Counted from the first letter of the stretch, positions 11,381 through 20,270 are shown. The stretch: 64,000 bases of DNA from Porphyrobacter sp. CACIAM 03H1 (GCF_002215495.1 NZ_CP021378.1:2790764-2854763), one strand, 5' to 3'. Numbers and translations: made by a program. Notes: generated by a model from the letters alone, not told the origin.

Positions 11381-12871
11381 ATGCCCGTGGCACAGGCTGC
11401 GGTCATGTTCGCACCGCCCGACCACAAGCGGCCGTCCGCGCTGACCCGTGCCGACCTCAAGGTCGTGGGCGTGCTCGCAGTCTTCACCCTGATCGTGCGC
11501 GGGGTGTGGTTCGGCGATCCCAATGCCGACATCGACGAGCAGCTCTATTCCCTGATCGGCAGCGGGATGCTCGAGGGCAAGGTGCCCTTCGTCGACCTGT
11601 GGGACCGCAAGCCCTGGGGCCTGTTCGCGCTCTTCGCTCTGGCCCATGCGCTGGGCGGGCCGGGACCGGTCGCCTATCAGGCGTTGGCTGCGGTGTTCAC
11701 GCTGGCGGGTGCGGTGATGATCTTCGTGCTCGCGCGCCCACTGGCGGCGCGCTGGACCGCGGCGGGCGCGGGGCTGCTTTATGTCGTGCTGGCGGCGCTC
11801 TATGGCGCCCATTCGGCGAACTCGGAGGTGTTCTTCATCCCGATGATGCTGGCAATGGCGATGCTTGTGCGCGAGCCCGACCATCCGCGCGCGCGCCTGC
11901 GGGCGATGGCGGCGATGCTGATCGGCGGGGCGGCGCTGCAGGTCAAATACACCGTCCTGCCGCAATGCCTGTTCTTCGGCCTGTGGGCGCTGTGGGGCGA
12001 ATATCGCCGCGGCGCGGGGCTGCCGGGGCTTGCAGGTCAGGCTGCTCTGTTCGGCCTGCTCGGGCTGCTGCCGACCGTCCTTGTCGGCGCAGGCTATGCG
12101 CTGGCGGGGCATGGGGAGGCCTTCGTCTTCGCCAATTTCCTGTCCTTCTTCGACCGCCTGCCCTCGGGCGCGGGGCGACTGCATGGCCAGATCATGATGC
12201 TGCTGCTGCCGCTGCTGGGCGTGGCGCTGCTGGGGCTCAATGCCGCCCGCAGACGACCCGCGCACGAGCGGCAGACCTACGCCTTCCTCGGCCTGTGGCT
12301 GGCTGCGGCGCTCGCCACGGTGTTCATGCCCTCGACCGTCTACGGCTATTACCTCGCCGCGCTGATCCCGCCTTGCGTGCTGCTCGCCCTGCCGCTGTTC
12401 GCCCGCAGGGACCCCGCCGCCGCCAATCCGCTGATCATGGCCCCCGCCGCGCTGATCCTCGCCCTGCTGCCCTCGCAGTATGGCCTCGCGCAAGGCAGCC
12501 GCGCCGCCGCCGAGCGCATGGCCGCCGCGATCGCGCCCCATGTCGATCGCGAGGACCGCTGCCTCCTCGTCTTCGATGGCCCGACCGCGCTCTACCGCCT
12601 CTCGGGAAGCTGCCTGCCGACCCGCTTCATCTACCCCGACCATCTCAACAACGCGCTCGAACGCGATGCCCTCGGCGTTCGGCAGGAGGACGAGGTCGCC
12701 CGCATCCTCGCCGCCCGACCGCCGGTGATCGTGATCGCCGACACCGCGCTGACGCCGCAGAACCCCGCGGCGCTCGGGCAGGTGCGCGCGGCGATCGCCG
12801 AGGGCTACCGGCCGCTGGCGCAGGAGGAATTCCACAAGCGCACGATCCGGGCCTTCGTCCTTCGGGAGTAG
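11381..12871 (+). CDS. GT-C fold membrane glycosyltransferase-like protein (family 39-like)
   Basis: A 496-residue integral membrane protein with about ten hydrophobic spans. The first periplasmic loop has NADIDEQLYSLIGSGMLEG, where the acidic DxDE pair matches the loop-1 motif of GT-C (PMT/ArnT-like) transferases that use polyprenyl-phosphate sugars. It continues with FVDLWDRKPWGLF, a second segment typical of such proteins. The C-terminal third is a soluble domain (from about residue 375). The sugar and acceptor are unknown. It may start at 11381 or at the ATG at 11405; a TTAACCAT 8-mer overlaps the first start codon. It stands alone between the atp terminator and the peptidase gene. Confidence 0.68.
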   Translation: MPVAQAAVMFAPPDHKRPSALTRADLKVVGVLAVFTLIVRGVWFGDPNADIDEQLYSLIGSGMLEGKVPFVDLWDRKPWGLFALFALAHALGGPGPVAYQALAAVFTLAGAVMIFVLARPLAARWTAAGAGLLYVVLAALYGAHSANSEVFFIPMMLAMAMLVREPDHPRARLRAMAAMLIGGAALQVKYTVLPQCLFFGLWALWGEYRRGAGLPGLAGQAALFGLLGLLPTVLVGAGYALAGHGEAFVFANFLSFFDRLPSGAGRLHGQIMMLLLPLLGVALLGLNAARRRPAHERQTYAFLGLWLAAALATVFMPSTVYGYYLAALIPPCVLLALPLFARRDPAAANPLIMAPAALILALLPSQYGLAQGSRAAAERMAAAIAPHVDREDRCLLVFDGPTALYRLSGSCLPTRFIYPDHLNNALERDALGVRQEDEVARILAARPPVIVIADTALTPQNPAALGQVRAAIAEGYRPLAQEEFHKRTIRAFVLRE

Positions 12872-12972
12872 CGAACCGCCCGGCCTTGCATTGCGCGCGA
12901 TCTCCGGCCACCTTTCCCCGCATCATTCGCACCCGCACCGCCGCGGATGCATCCGAGAAGGGAGAGTCTCAC

Positions 12973-15099
12973 TTGAAACTCGTATCGAGGCTGGCCATTG
13001 CCTTGGCCATGACCACTTCCAGCATTGCCGTCGCGCAGGACGGCGTCCCCGGCCCCGAACAGGATCCCTACATCTGGCTCGAGGAAGCCCGCAGCCCCGA
13101 GGCGCTCGACTGGGTCGCCAAAGAGAACGCGCGCACCCTCGCCGCCTTCGAGGCCGATCCGCGCTTCGCCCAGCTCAAGGCCGAGGCGCTGGCGATCTTC
13201 GACAGCAACGACCGCATCCCCTTCGTCAGCTTCCGCCCCGATGGCCTGTATAATCTCTGGCAGGACAAGGCGAACCCCAAGGGCGTGCTGCGCCGCACGA
13301 CGCTGGAAAGCTACCGCACCGACAAGCCGGAATGGGAAGTGGTGCTCGATATCGACGCGCTCGCCAAGGCCGAGGGCAAGGAGTGGGTCTACCAGGGCTC
13401 GACCTGCCTGCCGCCAGCGATGACCAAGTGCATGATCGCGCTGTCGGACGGCGGCGAGGACGCCACCATCATGCGCGAGTTCGACATGACCACGAAGTCC
13501 TTCGTAGAAGGCGGCTTCGTGCTCGACCAGAAGAGCCAGGGCGGCATCCAGTGGATCGACGCGGACACGCTGCTCGTAGGCCGCGGCTTCGGCGAGGGCA
13601 CCCTCACCGAAAGCGCCTATCCTTTCACCAGCCGCGTCTGGAAGCGCGGCACGCCGCTCGCCGAAGCGGAGGAGATCTTCCGCGGAGAGCCGAGCGACGT
13701 CTGGGCTGGCGCGACCCTGCTGCGCGACAACAGCGGGACGATCCACGCCCGCACCGCCTTCCGCGGCATCAGCTTCCACGAGAGCCTCAACTACGTCTGG
13801 AAGGACGGGGCATGGCTCCAGCTCGACATCCCGAAGAAGGCCGGGCTCTACGGCATCGTCGATGATCACGTGCTGATCTCGATCGACGAGGACTGGACCA
13901 CGCAGGGCCAGACCTTCCGCGCCGACAGCCTCATCGCGGTCAACCTCGAGGAGTGGAAGGCCGATCCCAACGGCGCGAAGAAGACCCTCGTCTGGGCGCC
14001 GGGCGAACGCCAGACCAAGCAGGGCGGTGCGGTAACGGCCAATGCGCTCTATGTGACCCTGCTCGACAATGTCGTGGGCAAGGTGCTCGAGTTCAACTTC
14101 GACGACGGCGCATGGCGCAGCCGCGAGGTGCCGCTGCCGGACAACGCGACGCTCGGCATCGCGGCCGCTTCGGACGAGACCGACCAGATCATGTACACCG
14201 TGTCGGGCTTCCTCGAGCCGACCACGCTCTACTACACTGACGGCAGCGCCCCGCCGGCGGTGCTCAAGACCAGCCCGTCCTATTTCGATCCGGCGGGCGC
14301 CACGGTCGAGCAATACGAAGCCGTGAGCAAGGACGGGACGAAGATCCCCTACTTCATCGTCAAGCCCAAGGGGATGAAGACCGACGGCTCCACCGCCACG
14401 CTGCTGACCGGCTATGGCGGCTTCCAGGTGCCGCGCCTGCCGGCCTATCTCGGCTCGACCGGCAAGCTGTGGGTCGAGAAGGGCGGCGCCTATGTGCTCG
14501 CCAACATGCGCGGCGGCGGCGAGTTCGGCCCGATGTGGCACCAGACCGCGATCCGCGAGAACAAGCAGCGCACCTGGGACGATTTCCTCGCCGTGGCCGA
14601 GGACCTGGTGAAGCGCGGCTTCACCAAGCCGCAGCATCTCGGCATCCAGGGCGGCTCGCAGGGCGGTCTGCTGGTCGGCACCGCCTTCACCCAGCGGCCC
14701 GACCTGTTCGGCGCGGCGATCGTGCAGATCCCGCTCTTCGACATGCTGCGCTATCACGTGATCGGGCGCGGGGCCTCGTGGATCGGCGAATACGGCGATC
14801 CTCGCATCCCCGAGCAGCGCAAGTGGATCGAGGGCTATTCGCCATACCAGAAGATCGTCGCCGGGGTCGACTACCCCGAGCCCTTCCTCTGGGCCTCGAC
14901 CGCCGACGACCGCACCCACCCCGCCCACGCCCGCAAGGGCGCGGCGCGGCTGAAGGAGCTGGGCCAGCCCTATTACTACTTCGAGGACACCACCGGCGGC
15001 CATTCGGGCGGGGTCGACAACGACCAGCGCGCCAAGCTGCAGGCGCTGCAGTTCATCTACCTAATGAAGCGGCTGATGGACCCGCGCCCCGCGAAGTAA
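12973..15099 (+). CDS. Secreted prolyl oligopeptidase family serine peptidase (S9A)
   Basis: A 708-residue protein with a signal peptide of about 21 residues (ending SIAVAQ), so it acts in the periplasm or outside the cell. The N-terminal half is the beta-propeller that limits access to small peptides. The C-terminal alpha/beta hydrolase has the nucleophile Ser562 in GGSQGG, the acid in ADDRTHP (about 645-646) and His677 in GGHSGG. The oxyanion region LTGYGGFQ and the MRGGGEFG segment are also as in S9A. The start is a TTG at 12973 preceded by GGGAGAG; the open frame upstream overlaps the previous gene out of frame and is not real. A hairpin terminator follows. Confidence 0.9.
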   Translation: MKLVSRLAIALAMTTSSIAVAQDGVPGPEQDPYIWLEEARSPEALDWVAKENARTLAAFEADPRFAQLKAEALAIFDSNDRIPFVSFRPDGLYNLWQDKANPKGVLRRTTLESYRTDKPEWEVVLDIDALAKAEGKEWVYQGSTCLPPAMTKCMIALSDGGEDATIMREFDMTTKSFVEGGFVLDQKSQGGIQWIDADTLLVGRGFGEGTLTESAYPFTSRVWKRGTPLAEAEEIFRGEPSDVWAGATLLRDNSGTIHARTAFRGISFHESLNYVWKDGAWLQLDIPKKAGLYGIVDDHVLISIDEDWTTQGQTFRADSLIAVNLEEWKADPNGAKKTLVWAPGERQTKQGGAVTANALYVTLLDNVVGKVLEFNFDDGAWRSREVPLPDNATLGIAAASDETDQIMYTVSGFLEPTTLYYTDGSAPPAVLKTSPSYFDPAGATVEQYEAVSKDGTKIPYFIVKPKGMKTDGSTATLLTGYGGFQVPRLPAYLGSTGKLWVEKGGAYVLANMRGGGEFGPMWHQTAIRENKQRTWDDFLAVAEDLVKRGFTKPQHLGIQGGSQGGLLVGTAFTQRPDLFGAAIVQIPLFDMLRYHVIGRGASWIGEYGDPRIPEQRKWIEGYSPYQKIVAGVDYPEPFLWASTADDRTHPAHARKGAARLKELGQPYYYFEDTTGGHSGGVDNDQRAKLQALQFIYLMKRLMDPRPAK

Positions 15100-15124
15100 A
15101 CGGCGGCGCATCGTCACCTTCACG

Positions 15125-15154
15125 AGGGGCGGCTTCCTGCGGGGAGCCGCCCCT
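15125..15154 (+). terminator. Terminator-like hairpin after the prolyl oligopeptidase gene
   Basis: Inverted repeat AGGGGCGGCT / AGCCGCCCCT with a 10-base loop, 25 bases after the stop. It is followed by TCGCG, not a T-run, so it may need Rho or act as an RNA 3' stabiliser. Confidence 0.6.
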
Positions 15155-15344
15155 TCGCGTTAGGTGCGGAAGGCAACGCAACTGCCTGTAAAACAAGCCG
15201 ACACAGCCGCCTCGGTTCGTCGCGCGAAAAGCACGGCGCGTTTCATCAACGCTCTCTTAACCCTGTCCGGAAAGGTCCGGTTAGCCCTCCCCGTCAACAC
15301 TCGGCCCATCGGGGGCGATGAGCAAGCGACGAGGAGCATCACCG

Positions 15345-15593
15345 ATGGCCTATGACCGGAATATCTCGATCGCCGACGCGATCAAGAGCTACTATGCCCT
15401 GCCCCGCAACCACCGCGTCCACTGGTCCAAGGCCAGGAAGGACGAGGTCGTGCGCGCGGTGCGCGAACGTGCGATCAGCTTCCACGAGGCGCGCGAACGC
15501 TACCTGCTGAGCCGGAGCGAGTTCGAGCAGTGGGAAGCGGAATACCTCGCCGGCGGCGGCGACCAGCAGGCGCGGGTCGGGCAGGACGCCTGA
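15345..15593 (+). CDS. SciP-like DUF1153 helix-turn-helix protein
   Basis: An 82-residue protein matching the DUF1153 layout: a basic segment (RVHWSKARKDEVVRAVRE), a short helix pair (ISFHEARERYLLS) and SEFEQWEAEYLAGG. In Caulobacter the DUF1153 protein SciP binds CtrA and restrains CtrA-dependent promoters in G1 phase. Here the N-terminus (NISIADAIKSYYALPRNH) differs from the SciP consensus and the usual C-terminal arginine tail is absent, so it is a variant or paralogue. The ATG at 15345 has a GAGGAG ribosome site eight bases away. A CtrA half-site-like TTAACC lies at 15257-15262. Confidence 0.65.
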   Translation: MAYDRNISIADAIKSYYALPRNHRVHWSKARKDEVVRAVRERAISFHEARERYLLSRSEFEQWEAEYLAGGGDQQARVGQDA

Positions 15594-15605
15594 CCCTCCC
15601 CTGCC

Positions 15606-15881
15606 CTAGCGCGTCGGCGCGTCGAAATCGGCGGGCTTGTTCGCGATCCAGGCGACGAACTTCGCGATGGCGGCATTGGCGCGGATCACCTCCGCGTCGG
15701 CGCCGATCCGGGCCAGTTCGTTGTTGGTGAAGTTGGCGTGGATCGTCTTGTGGCAGATCGGGTGGACCGGCACCTTCACCTTGCCCTTCTTCGACTTGGG
15801 CACGGGATGATGCCACTGCACGATCTCCCCCAACGGACGATCGCACAGCCAGCAGGTGAGGGTTTCGGCGTCCTCGCTCAC
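15606..15881 (-). CDS. Small HNH-type zinc protein coupled to glmU
   Basis: A 91-residue protein with a CWLC pair, then WHHPVPKSKKG, then HPICHKTIHANFTNNELA. This spacing of Cys-x2-Cys, His-His, a second His-x2-Cys-His and the final His with Asn fits a compact HNH fold that binds zinc and a catalytic metal. The expected activity is DNA cleavage or nicking, but no partner nuclease or mobile element is present, so a housekeeping role is possible. Its GTG start overlaps the glmU stop in GTGA, implying translational coupling. The C-terminus is helical (FVAWIANKPADFDAPTR). Confidence 0.65.
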   Translation of the reverse strand: MSEDAETLTCWLCDRPLGEIVQWHHPVPKSKKGKVKVPVHPICHKTIHANFTNNELARIGADAEVIRANAAIAKFVAWIANKPADFDAPTR

Positions 15882-17245
15882 TTCTTCTCCGCCGCCTTCT
15901 TCTTCTTCATCGTGTCGTGGAAGCGGTCCGCCCAGCCCGGCTTCATCAGCTGCTCGGCGCGCACCATGCGCAGTTCCCCCGGAGCCACATCGCGGCTGAC
16001 GGTACTGCCCGCAGCGACGATCGCATCAGCGCCGATGGTAACGGGGGCGACCAGCGCCGAGTTGGAGCCGATGAAGGCCCGCTCGCCGATCACGGTGCGA
16101 TACTTGAAATAGCCGTCGTAGTTGCAGGTGATGGTGCCCGCCCCGATGTTGGCGTTAGCACCGATGGTGGCATCGCCGAGATAGGTGAGGTGGCTCGCCT
16201 TGGCGCCTTCGTGCATCACCGCGTTCTTCACCTCGACGAAATTGCCGACGAAGCTGCCTTCCTCCATCACCGTGCCCGGGCGCAGGCGGGCGAACGGACC
16301 GACCTTGACCCCGCTGGCGAGGCGCGCGCCCTCGATGTGGGAGTTGGCGCGGATCAGGACATTGTCGGCGACCGTCACACCGGGGCCGAAGAAGACGTTC
16401 GGCTCGATGGTGACGTCGCGGCCCAGCACGGTGTCGAAGGCGAAGAACACGGTGTCGGGCGCGATCAGGGTCGCGCCTTCGTCCATCGCCTGAAGGCGCC
16501 GCACCGCCTGCCAGCGCGCCTCGGCGGCGGCGAGTTCGGCGCGGGAATTGATGCCGGCCACCTCGTCGGCGCTGGCCGCGACGATCACCGCGCAGGCGCG
16601 TCCGTCGGCGATCGCGATGTTGACGATGTCGGGCAGGTAGTATTCGCCCTGCGCATTGTCGTTGCCGACCCGCGCCAGCAGGCCGAACAGGTCCGCCGCG
16701 CGCGCGGCGAGAAGCCCGGAATTGCACAGCCGGCAGGCCCGCTCGCCCTCGTCGGCGTCCTTGTATTCGACCATCTTGAGGATCGTGCCGGCATCGTCGG
16801 CGATCACCCGGCCATAGGCGAGCGGATCGTCGGGCTCGAAGCCGAGCACCACCGCCGCGGGGCTGTCGGGCCCATGCAGCCGCTCGAGCATGGCGCGCAT
16901 CGTCTCCGCCTGCACGAAGGGCACATCGCCATAGAGCACCAGCACGTCGCCATCGAAGCCCGCCAGCGCGCCCTCGGCCTGCTGCACGGCGTGTCCGGTG
17001 CCGAGCTGCGGCTCCTGCAGGCAGGTCACCGCCCGCTCGCCCACCGCCTTCTCGATCTGCTCGCGCCCCGCACCCACGACCACCGCGAGACGCTCCGGCC
17101 CCAGTTCGGCGACGCTCGCCATCAGGTGTTCGAGCATCGCCCGGCCCGCGATTGTGTGGAGCACCTTGTGCGTGTCGCTCTTCATGCGGGTGCCCTTGCC
17201 GGCGGCGAGGATGATGGCGGCGAAAGGATGTGTGGTCGTGGTCAT
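15878..17245 (-). CDS. glmU: Bifunctional UDP-N-acetylglucosamine diphosphorylase / glucosamine-1-phosphate N-acetyltransferase
   Basis: A 455-residue GlmU. The N-terminal Rossmann-type uridyltransferase begins FAAIILAAGKGTRMKSD with the nucleotide-binding signature. The C-terminal left-handed beta helix is visible as hexapeptide repeats (VTIEPNVFFGPGVTVADNVLI, IGANANIGAGTITCNYDG, quoted in part), with the acetyltransferase active site in NYDG(Y)FKYRTVIG. It makes UDP-GlcNAc for peptidoglycan and lipid A in the cytosol. The start at 17245 (MTTTTHPF) begins at the first strand; the frame is open upstream but not homologous in appearance. It overlaps the small HNH gene by four bases and is divergent from gph. 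Confidence 0.97.
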   Translation of the reverse strand: MTTTTHPFAAIILAAGKGTRMKSDTHKVLHTIAGRAMLEHLMASVAELGPERLAVVVGAGREQIEKAVGERAVTCLQEPQLGTGHAVQQAEGALAGFDGDVLVLYGDVPFVQAETMRAMLERLHGPDSPAAVVLGFEPDDPLAYGRVIADDAGTILKMVEYKDADEGERACRLCNSGLLAARAADLFGLLARVGNDNAQGEYYLPDIVNIAIADGRACAVIVAASADEVAGINSRAELAAAEARWQAVRRLQAMDEGATLIAPDTVFFAFDTVLGRDVTIEPNVFFGPGVTVADNVLIRANSHIEGARLASGVKVGPFARLRPGTVMEEGSFVGNFVEVKNAVMHEGAKASHLTYLGDATIGANANIGAGTITCNYDGYFKYRTVIGERAFIGSNSALVAPVTIGADAIVAAGSTVSRDVAPGELRMVRAEQLMKPGWADRFHDTMKKKKAAEKK

Positions 17246-17321
17246 GAAAGCCCCTGTAAGCAAAGCCGCGCCTGCCAGCAAATGCTTGCGGTTTGATGTA
17301 GGTTGGGCCACCGCGCGCCTC

Positions 17322-18017
17322 ATGCACGACATCCCTTTCGACGCCATCGGCTTCGACCTCGACGGCACCCTGCTCGATACCTTCCGCGATCTCGGCGCGG
17401 CGGTGAACCATGCGCTGGTGCTGGGCGGGTTCGATGGGGTGTCGGTCGAGACCAGCAAGGACCTGATCGGCGGCGGGGCCAAGATCATGCTCGCCCGCGC
17501 CGTCGAGGCGCAGGGGGGCCTTCCCGAGGACGAATTCCGGCGGCTCTACAAGGCGATGCTGGCCTTCTACGAGGAAAACAACGCGGTCCACACCGTGCCC
17601 TATCCCGGGGTGCGCGAGGTTCTGGCCGATCTCGCCGCGCGCGGCATCCGCATGGCGGTGGTCACCAACAAGTTCGAGGCCTTCGCCCGCAACGTGCTCA
17701 CCGCACTCGATCTGATCGAGGCCTTCGAGGCGGTGATCGGCGGGGATTCGCTCGGCAAGGGCGAGGACGGCCAGTTCCTCGCCAAGCCCCACCCCGCCCC
17801 GGTTCTCAAGGCGCGCGAGGTAACGGGCGGCGGAAGCTTCGCGTTCCTCGGCGATTCCACCTATGACGTGCGCGCGGCCAAGGCGGCGGGCGTGCCGGTG
17901 ATCGCGGCGGCCTATGGCTACTGCGACCGGCCCCCGCACGATCTGGGCGCGGACGCGGTGATCGATTCGTTCGAGGGGCTGATTCCTGCCCTCGCGGGCC
18001 TGCGGACCACTGCCTGA
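17322..18017 (+). CDS. gph: Phosphoglycolate phosphatase-like HAD hydrolase
   Basis: A 231-residue HAD-superfamily hydrolase. Motif I is DLDGTLLDT with the two catalytic aspartates, motif II is AVVTNK, motif III includes the lysine in LAKPHPAP, and motif IV is FLGDSTYDV. The helical cap after motif I (ETSKDLIGGGAKIML) matches the Gph subfamily that removes the phosphate from 2-phosphoglycolate, a by-product of DNA repair and of oxygenase activity. It is divergent from glmU with 76 bases between the starts. HAD substrate calls by similarity are fallible, so the exact substrate is less sure than the chemistry. Confidence 0.85.
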   Translation: MHDIPFDAIGFDLDGTLLDTFRDLGAAVNHALVLGGFDGVSVETSKDLIGGGAKIMLARAVEAQGGLPEDEFRRLYKAMLAFYEENNAVHTVPYPGVREVLADLAARGIRMAVVTNKFEAFARNVLTALDLIEAFEAVIGGDSLGKGEDGQFLAKPHPAPVLKAREVTGGGSFAFLGDSTYDVRAAKAAGVPVIAAAYGYCDRPPHDLGADAVIDSFEGLIPALAGLRTTA

Positions 18018-18143
18018 CCCTACGGCACGCGCACCTGTCAGTTCGGTTGTTGCAAGGCGCGCGCGAAAGTGCCACGCAGCGCCCCGCAATTCGGTTTACG
18101 CGGGCGTAAAGCACGCCCTCTCGCACAACAGGAGAGAACACCC

Positions 18144-19073
18144 ATGAGCATCAGCTTCAAGGACAAGGTCGCCATCGTCACCGGCGCGGGCGGCGGGCTC
18201 GGCAAGGCCTATGCGCTCGAACTCGCGCGGCGCGGCGCGAAGGTCGTGGTCAACGACCTCGGCGGTTCGCGCGACGGCACCGGCACCTCGGACGCCGCGG
18301 CGCAGGTTGTCGCCGAGATCGAGGCGATGGGCGGCGAAGCCATCGCCAACGGCGCTTCCGTCACCGAATTCGAGCAGATGGAAAAGATGATCGCCGACGC
18401 CAAGCAGAAGTGGGGCGGCGTCCATGTCCTCATCAACAACGCGGGCGTGCTGCGCGACAAGACCTTCGCCAAGATGGAGCCGGCCGACTTCGAATTCGTC
18501 GTCAAGGTCCACCTCACCGGCTCGGCCTTCGCCACCAAGGCCGCTTGGGAAACCATGCGCGAGCAGGGCTATGGCCGCATCCTGATGACCGCCTCCTCGA
18601 CCGGCCTGTTCGGCAATTTCGGCCAGGCCAACTACGGCGCGGCCAAGCTCGGCCTTGCCGGCCTCACCAAGACGCTGGCGCTCGAAGGCGCGAAGTACAA
18701 CGTGCGCGTCAACACGCTCTCGCCGGTCGCGGGCACCCGCATGACCGAGGACCTCTTCCCCGAGGAAGCCTTCAAGCTCTTCGCGCCCGAGAACGTGGTC
18801 CCGGCCGCGCTCTACCTCGTCTCCGAGGACGCGCCGACCAACGCCATCGTCGGCGCGGGTGCGGGCGGCTACCACTCCTCGTGGACGGTGATGAACGAGG
18901 CCGTGTGGCTGCCGGAAGGCGAGCGCACCCTCGAAGGTTTCGCCGCGCGCTGGGAGGAGATCAATTCCTTCACCAACCTGATCGCCCCGCAATCGGGCAG
19001 CGAGCAGTCGGCCAACATCCTGAAGGCGATGCAGAAGGTGACCGGCACCGGCCCGTCGAGCGCCCGCGGCTGA
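18144..19073 (+). CDS. Short-chain dehydrogenase of the multifunctional beta-oxidation type
   Basis: A 309-residue NAD(P)-dependent oxidoreductase. The cofactor motif is [12 protein letters not shown], the structural NNAG motif is present, and the active site is YGAAK after [11 protein letters not shown]. The insertion [13 protein letters not shown] after strand 2 and the extended C-terminus ([15 protein letters not shown]) match the hydroxyacyl-CoA dehydrogenase domain of peroxisomal multifunctional enzyme 2-like SDRs. Oxidation of 3-hydroxyacyl-CoA esters is therefore the best guess. The ATG at 18144 has a GGAGAG ribosome site. A strong terminator follows at 19100. Confidence 0.85.
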   Translation: MSISFKDKVAIVTGAGGGLGKAYALELARRGAKVVVNDLGGSRDGTGTSDAAAQVVAEIEAMGGEAIANGASVTEFEQMEKMIADAKQKWGGVHVLINNAGVLRDKTFAKMEPADFEFVVKVHLTGSAFATKAAWETMREQGYGRILMTASSTGLFGNFGQANYGAAKLGLAGLTKTLALEGAKYNVRVNTLSPVAGTRMTEDLFPEEAFKLFAPENVVPAALYLVSEDAPTNAIVGAGAGGYHSSWTVMNEAVWLPEGERTLEGFAARWEEINSFTNLIAPQSGSEQSANILKAMQKVTGTGPSSARG

Positions 19074-19099
19074 TCCGGCATTTCCCAACGGACAAATAG

Positions 19100-19128
19100 A
19101 GGCCCGTCCCCGCGAGGGGTCGGGCCTT
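19100..19128 (+). terminator. Rho-independent terminator after the SDR gene
   Basis: Stem AGGCCCGTCCCC / GGGGTCGGGCCTTT closes over a GCGA-type loop about 25 bases after the stop, ending in a short T-run. Confidence 0.8.
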
Positions 19129-19142
19129 TGCTTTGAAGCGGA

Positions 19143-19167
19143 CAAAGCGGACACCCTGTCCGCTTTG
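19143..19167. repeat. Perfect inverted repeat built from AAAGCGGACA, at the left edge of a low-GC islet
   Basis: Arms CAAAGCGGACA and TGTCCGCTTTG (11 bases each) around CCC. The AAGCGGAC unit is also present directly upstream (19135) and again at 19216 inside a second small hairpin (CCGCTTT-CG-CAAAGCGG). It marks the left edge of a less GC-rich stretch that carries the Imm11-like gene. It could be a terminator or part of a mobile-element end. Confidence 0.55.
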
Positions 19168-19523
19168 CTTGGTCACGAATATTTCAACCTTTTCAACTGT
19201 CTGCACCCGCTTTCGCAAAGCGGACGGACAGGGAAGCGGGGCCTTGTTTCGCGCCCCGGGCGATCCAACGGCCTCGTAGACCGGGCACAACGATGGGAAA
19301 GAGCCGGGCGGATTGTAGAGGTGGGCATAGATGTAGGAAATGGCGGTATTCGCTCATCGTCAGCCAAAAGCTGACGTTCTGAAACCGACCCATAGCCGCC
19401 GCTTCCGGTTGCCTTCACCGAAGATCTTGGCGAAACAAGCGAGCGTTGATTTCGCAGCGGCGTAGGCAATCGAGCGCTGCATTCCGCGCCGGATCGGCTT
19501 ATAGACCGTGGGATTGAGGAAGA
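19168..19523. other. Non-coding stretch upstream of the Imm11-like gene
   Basis: About 350 bases with lower GC than the surroundings and no gene that I can support on either strand. Open frames here are short and compositionally poor. It contains the second CAAAGCGGAC hairpin (19208-19222). The rest may be remnant sequence brought in with the downstream gene. Confidence 0.5.
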
Positions 19524-20150
19524 ATGGCCGAATACGTCTGGGTCAGCTCGCTGTTCGATAACGCGACGCTCAACCGTGGCTGGGACATCGATCTCTTCCA
19601 TGACGGCAAGACAGACGAAGGCTCGCTGCTGTTTGCGAACAAGAACGGCAAGCCGATTGCGAGAGAACTGCGCCCCCACAAGATTTGGGCCAATGCTGAC
19701 GACCCACCGATCGAGAAGCTGCCTCCTGTTTTCAACATCGGCTATGCGCTGCTTGTCGCCGACGACGTCACTTTCGTTTTCGATGGGCTCGACCTTGGCG
19801 AGGGCGAAGTGCTGCCGTTGAACGAAGGCATTTTTCAATCGGATCAGAAGACGAGATACGCCAAAAGCTATTCGAGCTGGGTGATCGGCAACAAGAAGAC
19901 TGCCGTGGTGCTGGATGCAACTACAGCGAAGATCAAGTTAAGCTCAATGGACGTTGTGTGGGATCTTGATGGTTCACGCCTGCTGGCCGACGATGCGGTG
20001 GCCGTCACCAGAGATGCACTGGCGGGTCCGGATCAATGGGTCGATCCGCTCTTGCAAGGTTCTCTCTTCTTCAGCGCCCGTCTCGGCGACCGCATTGTGG
20101 AGGCAGGCCTGAAGGATGCCTTTTTAATGCGCCGATGCCGCGTTATCTGA
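19524..20150 (+). CDS. Imm11/DUF1629 family protein (orphan immunity-type protein)
   Basis: A 208-residue protein resembling the Imm11 (DUF1629) family, whose members often protect against polymorphic toxins. Features that fit are the N-terminal YVWVSSLFDNATLNRGWDID, the LPPVFNIGYALLVADDV segment, GNKKTAVVLD, and the C-terminal block GPDQWVDPLLQG ... FFSARLGDRIVEAGL ... RRCRVI. No toxin, Rhs or secretion gene adjoins it, so it is an orphan. It is less GC-rich and uses codons differently from its neighbours, and repeats lie at its left edge, which suggests horizontal transfer. The ATG at 19524 follows GAGGAAG. Confidence 0.65.
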   Translation: MAEYVWVSSLFDNATLNRGWDIDLFHDGKTDEGSLLFANKNGKPIARELRPHKIWANADDPPIEKLPPVFNIGYALLVADDVTFVFDGLDLGEGEVLPLNEGIFQSDQKTRYAKSYSSWVIGNKKTAVVLDATTAKIKLSSMDVVWDLDGSRLLADDAVAVTRDALAGPDQWVDPLLQGSLFFSARLGDRIVEAGLKDAFLMRRCRVI

Positions 20151-20270
20151 TCCGCTCAGGGTGACACGAAAAGCCGTCATTCGCCTTCCCACCCAGTTTC
20201 AGCCATCGAAGAAGGCAGTCAAGAAGCCCGAAAGCTGCCATTCTCGCCGCTCGGGCGCACCTCGCAGCGC

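Noticed and set aside
11317..12972. In-frame extension of the prolyl oligopeptidase gene to about 1,260 codons
   Set aside because: It overlaps the GT-C membrane gene in another frame and is Arg/Pro/Ala-rich. A signal peptide and ribosome site fix the true start at 12973.
14751..14764. TATCACGTGATCGG as a second parS site
   Set aside because: It shares only the central CACGTG core with parS. The outer TGT/ACA half-sites are missing, and it is within the peptidase active-domain coding sequence.
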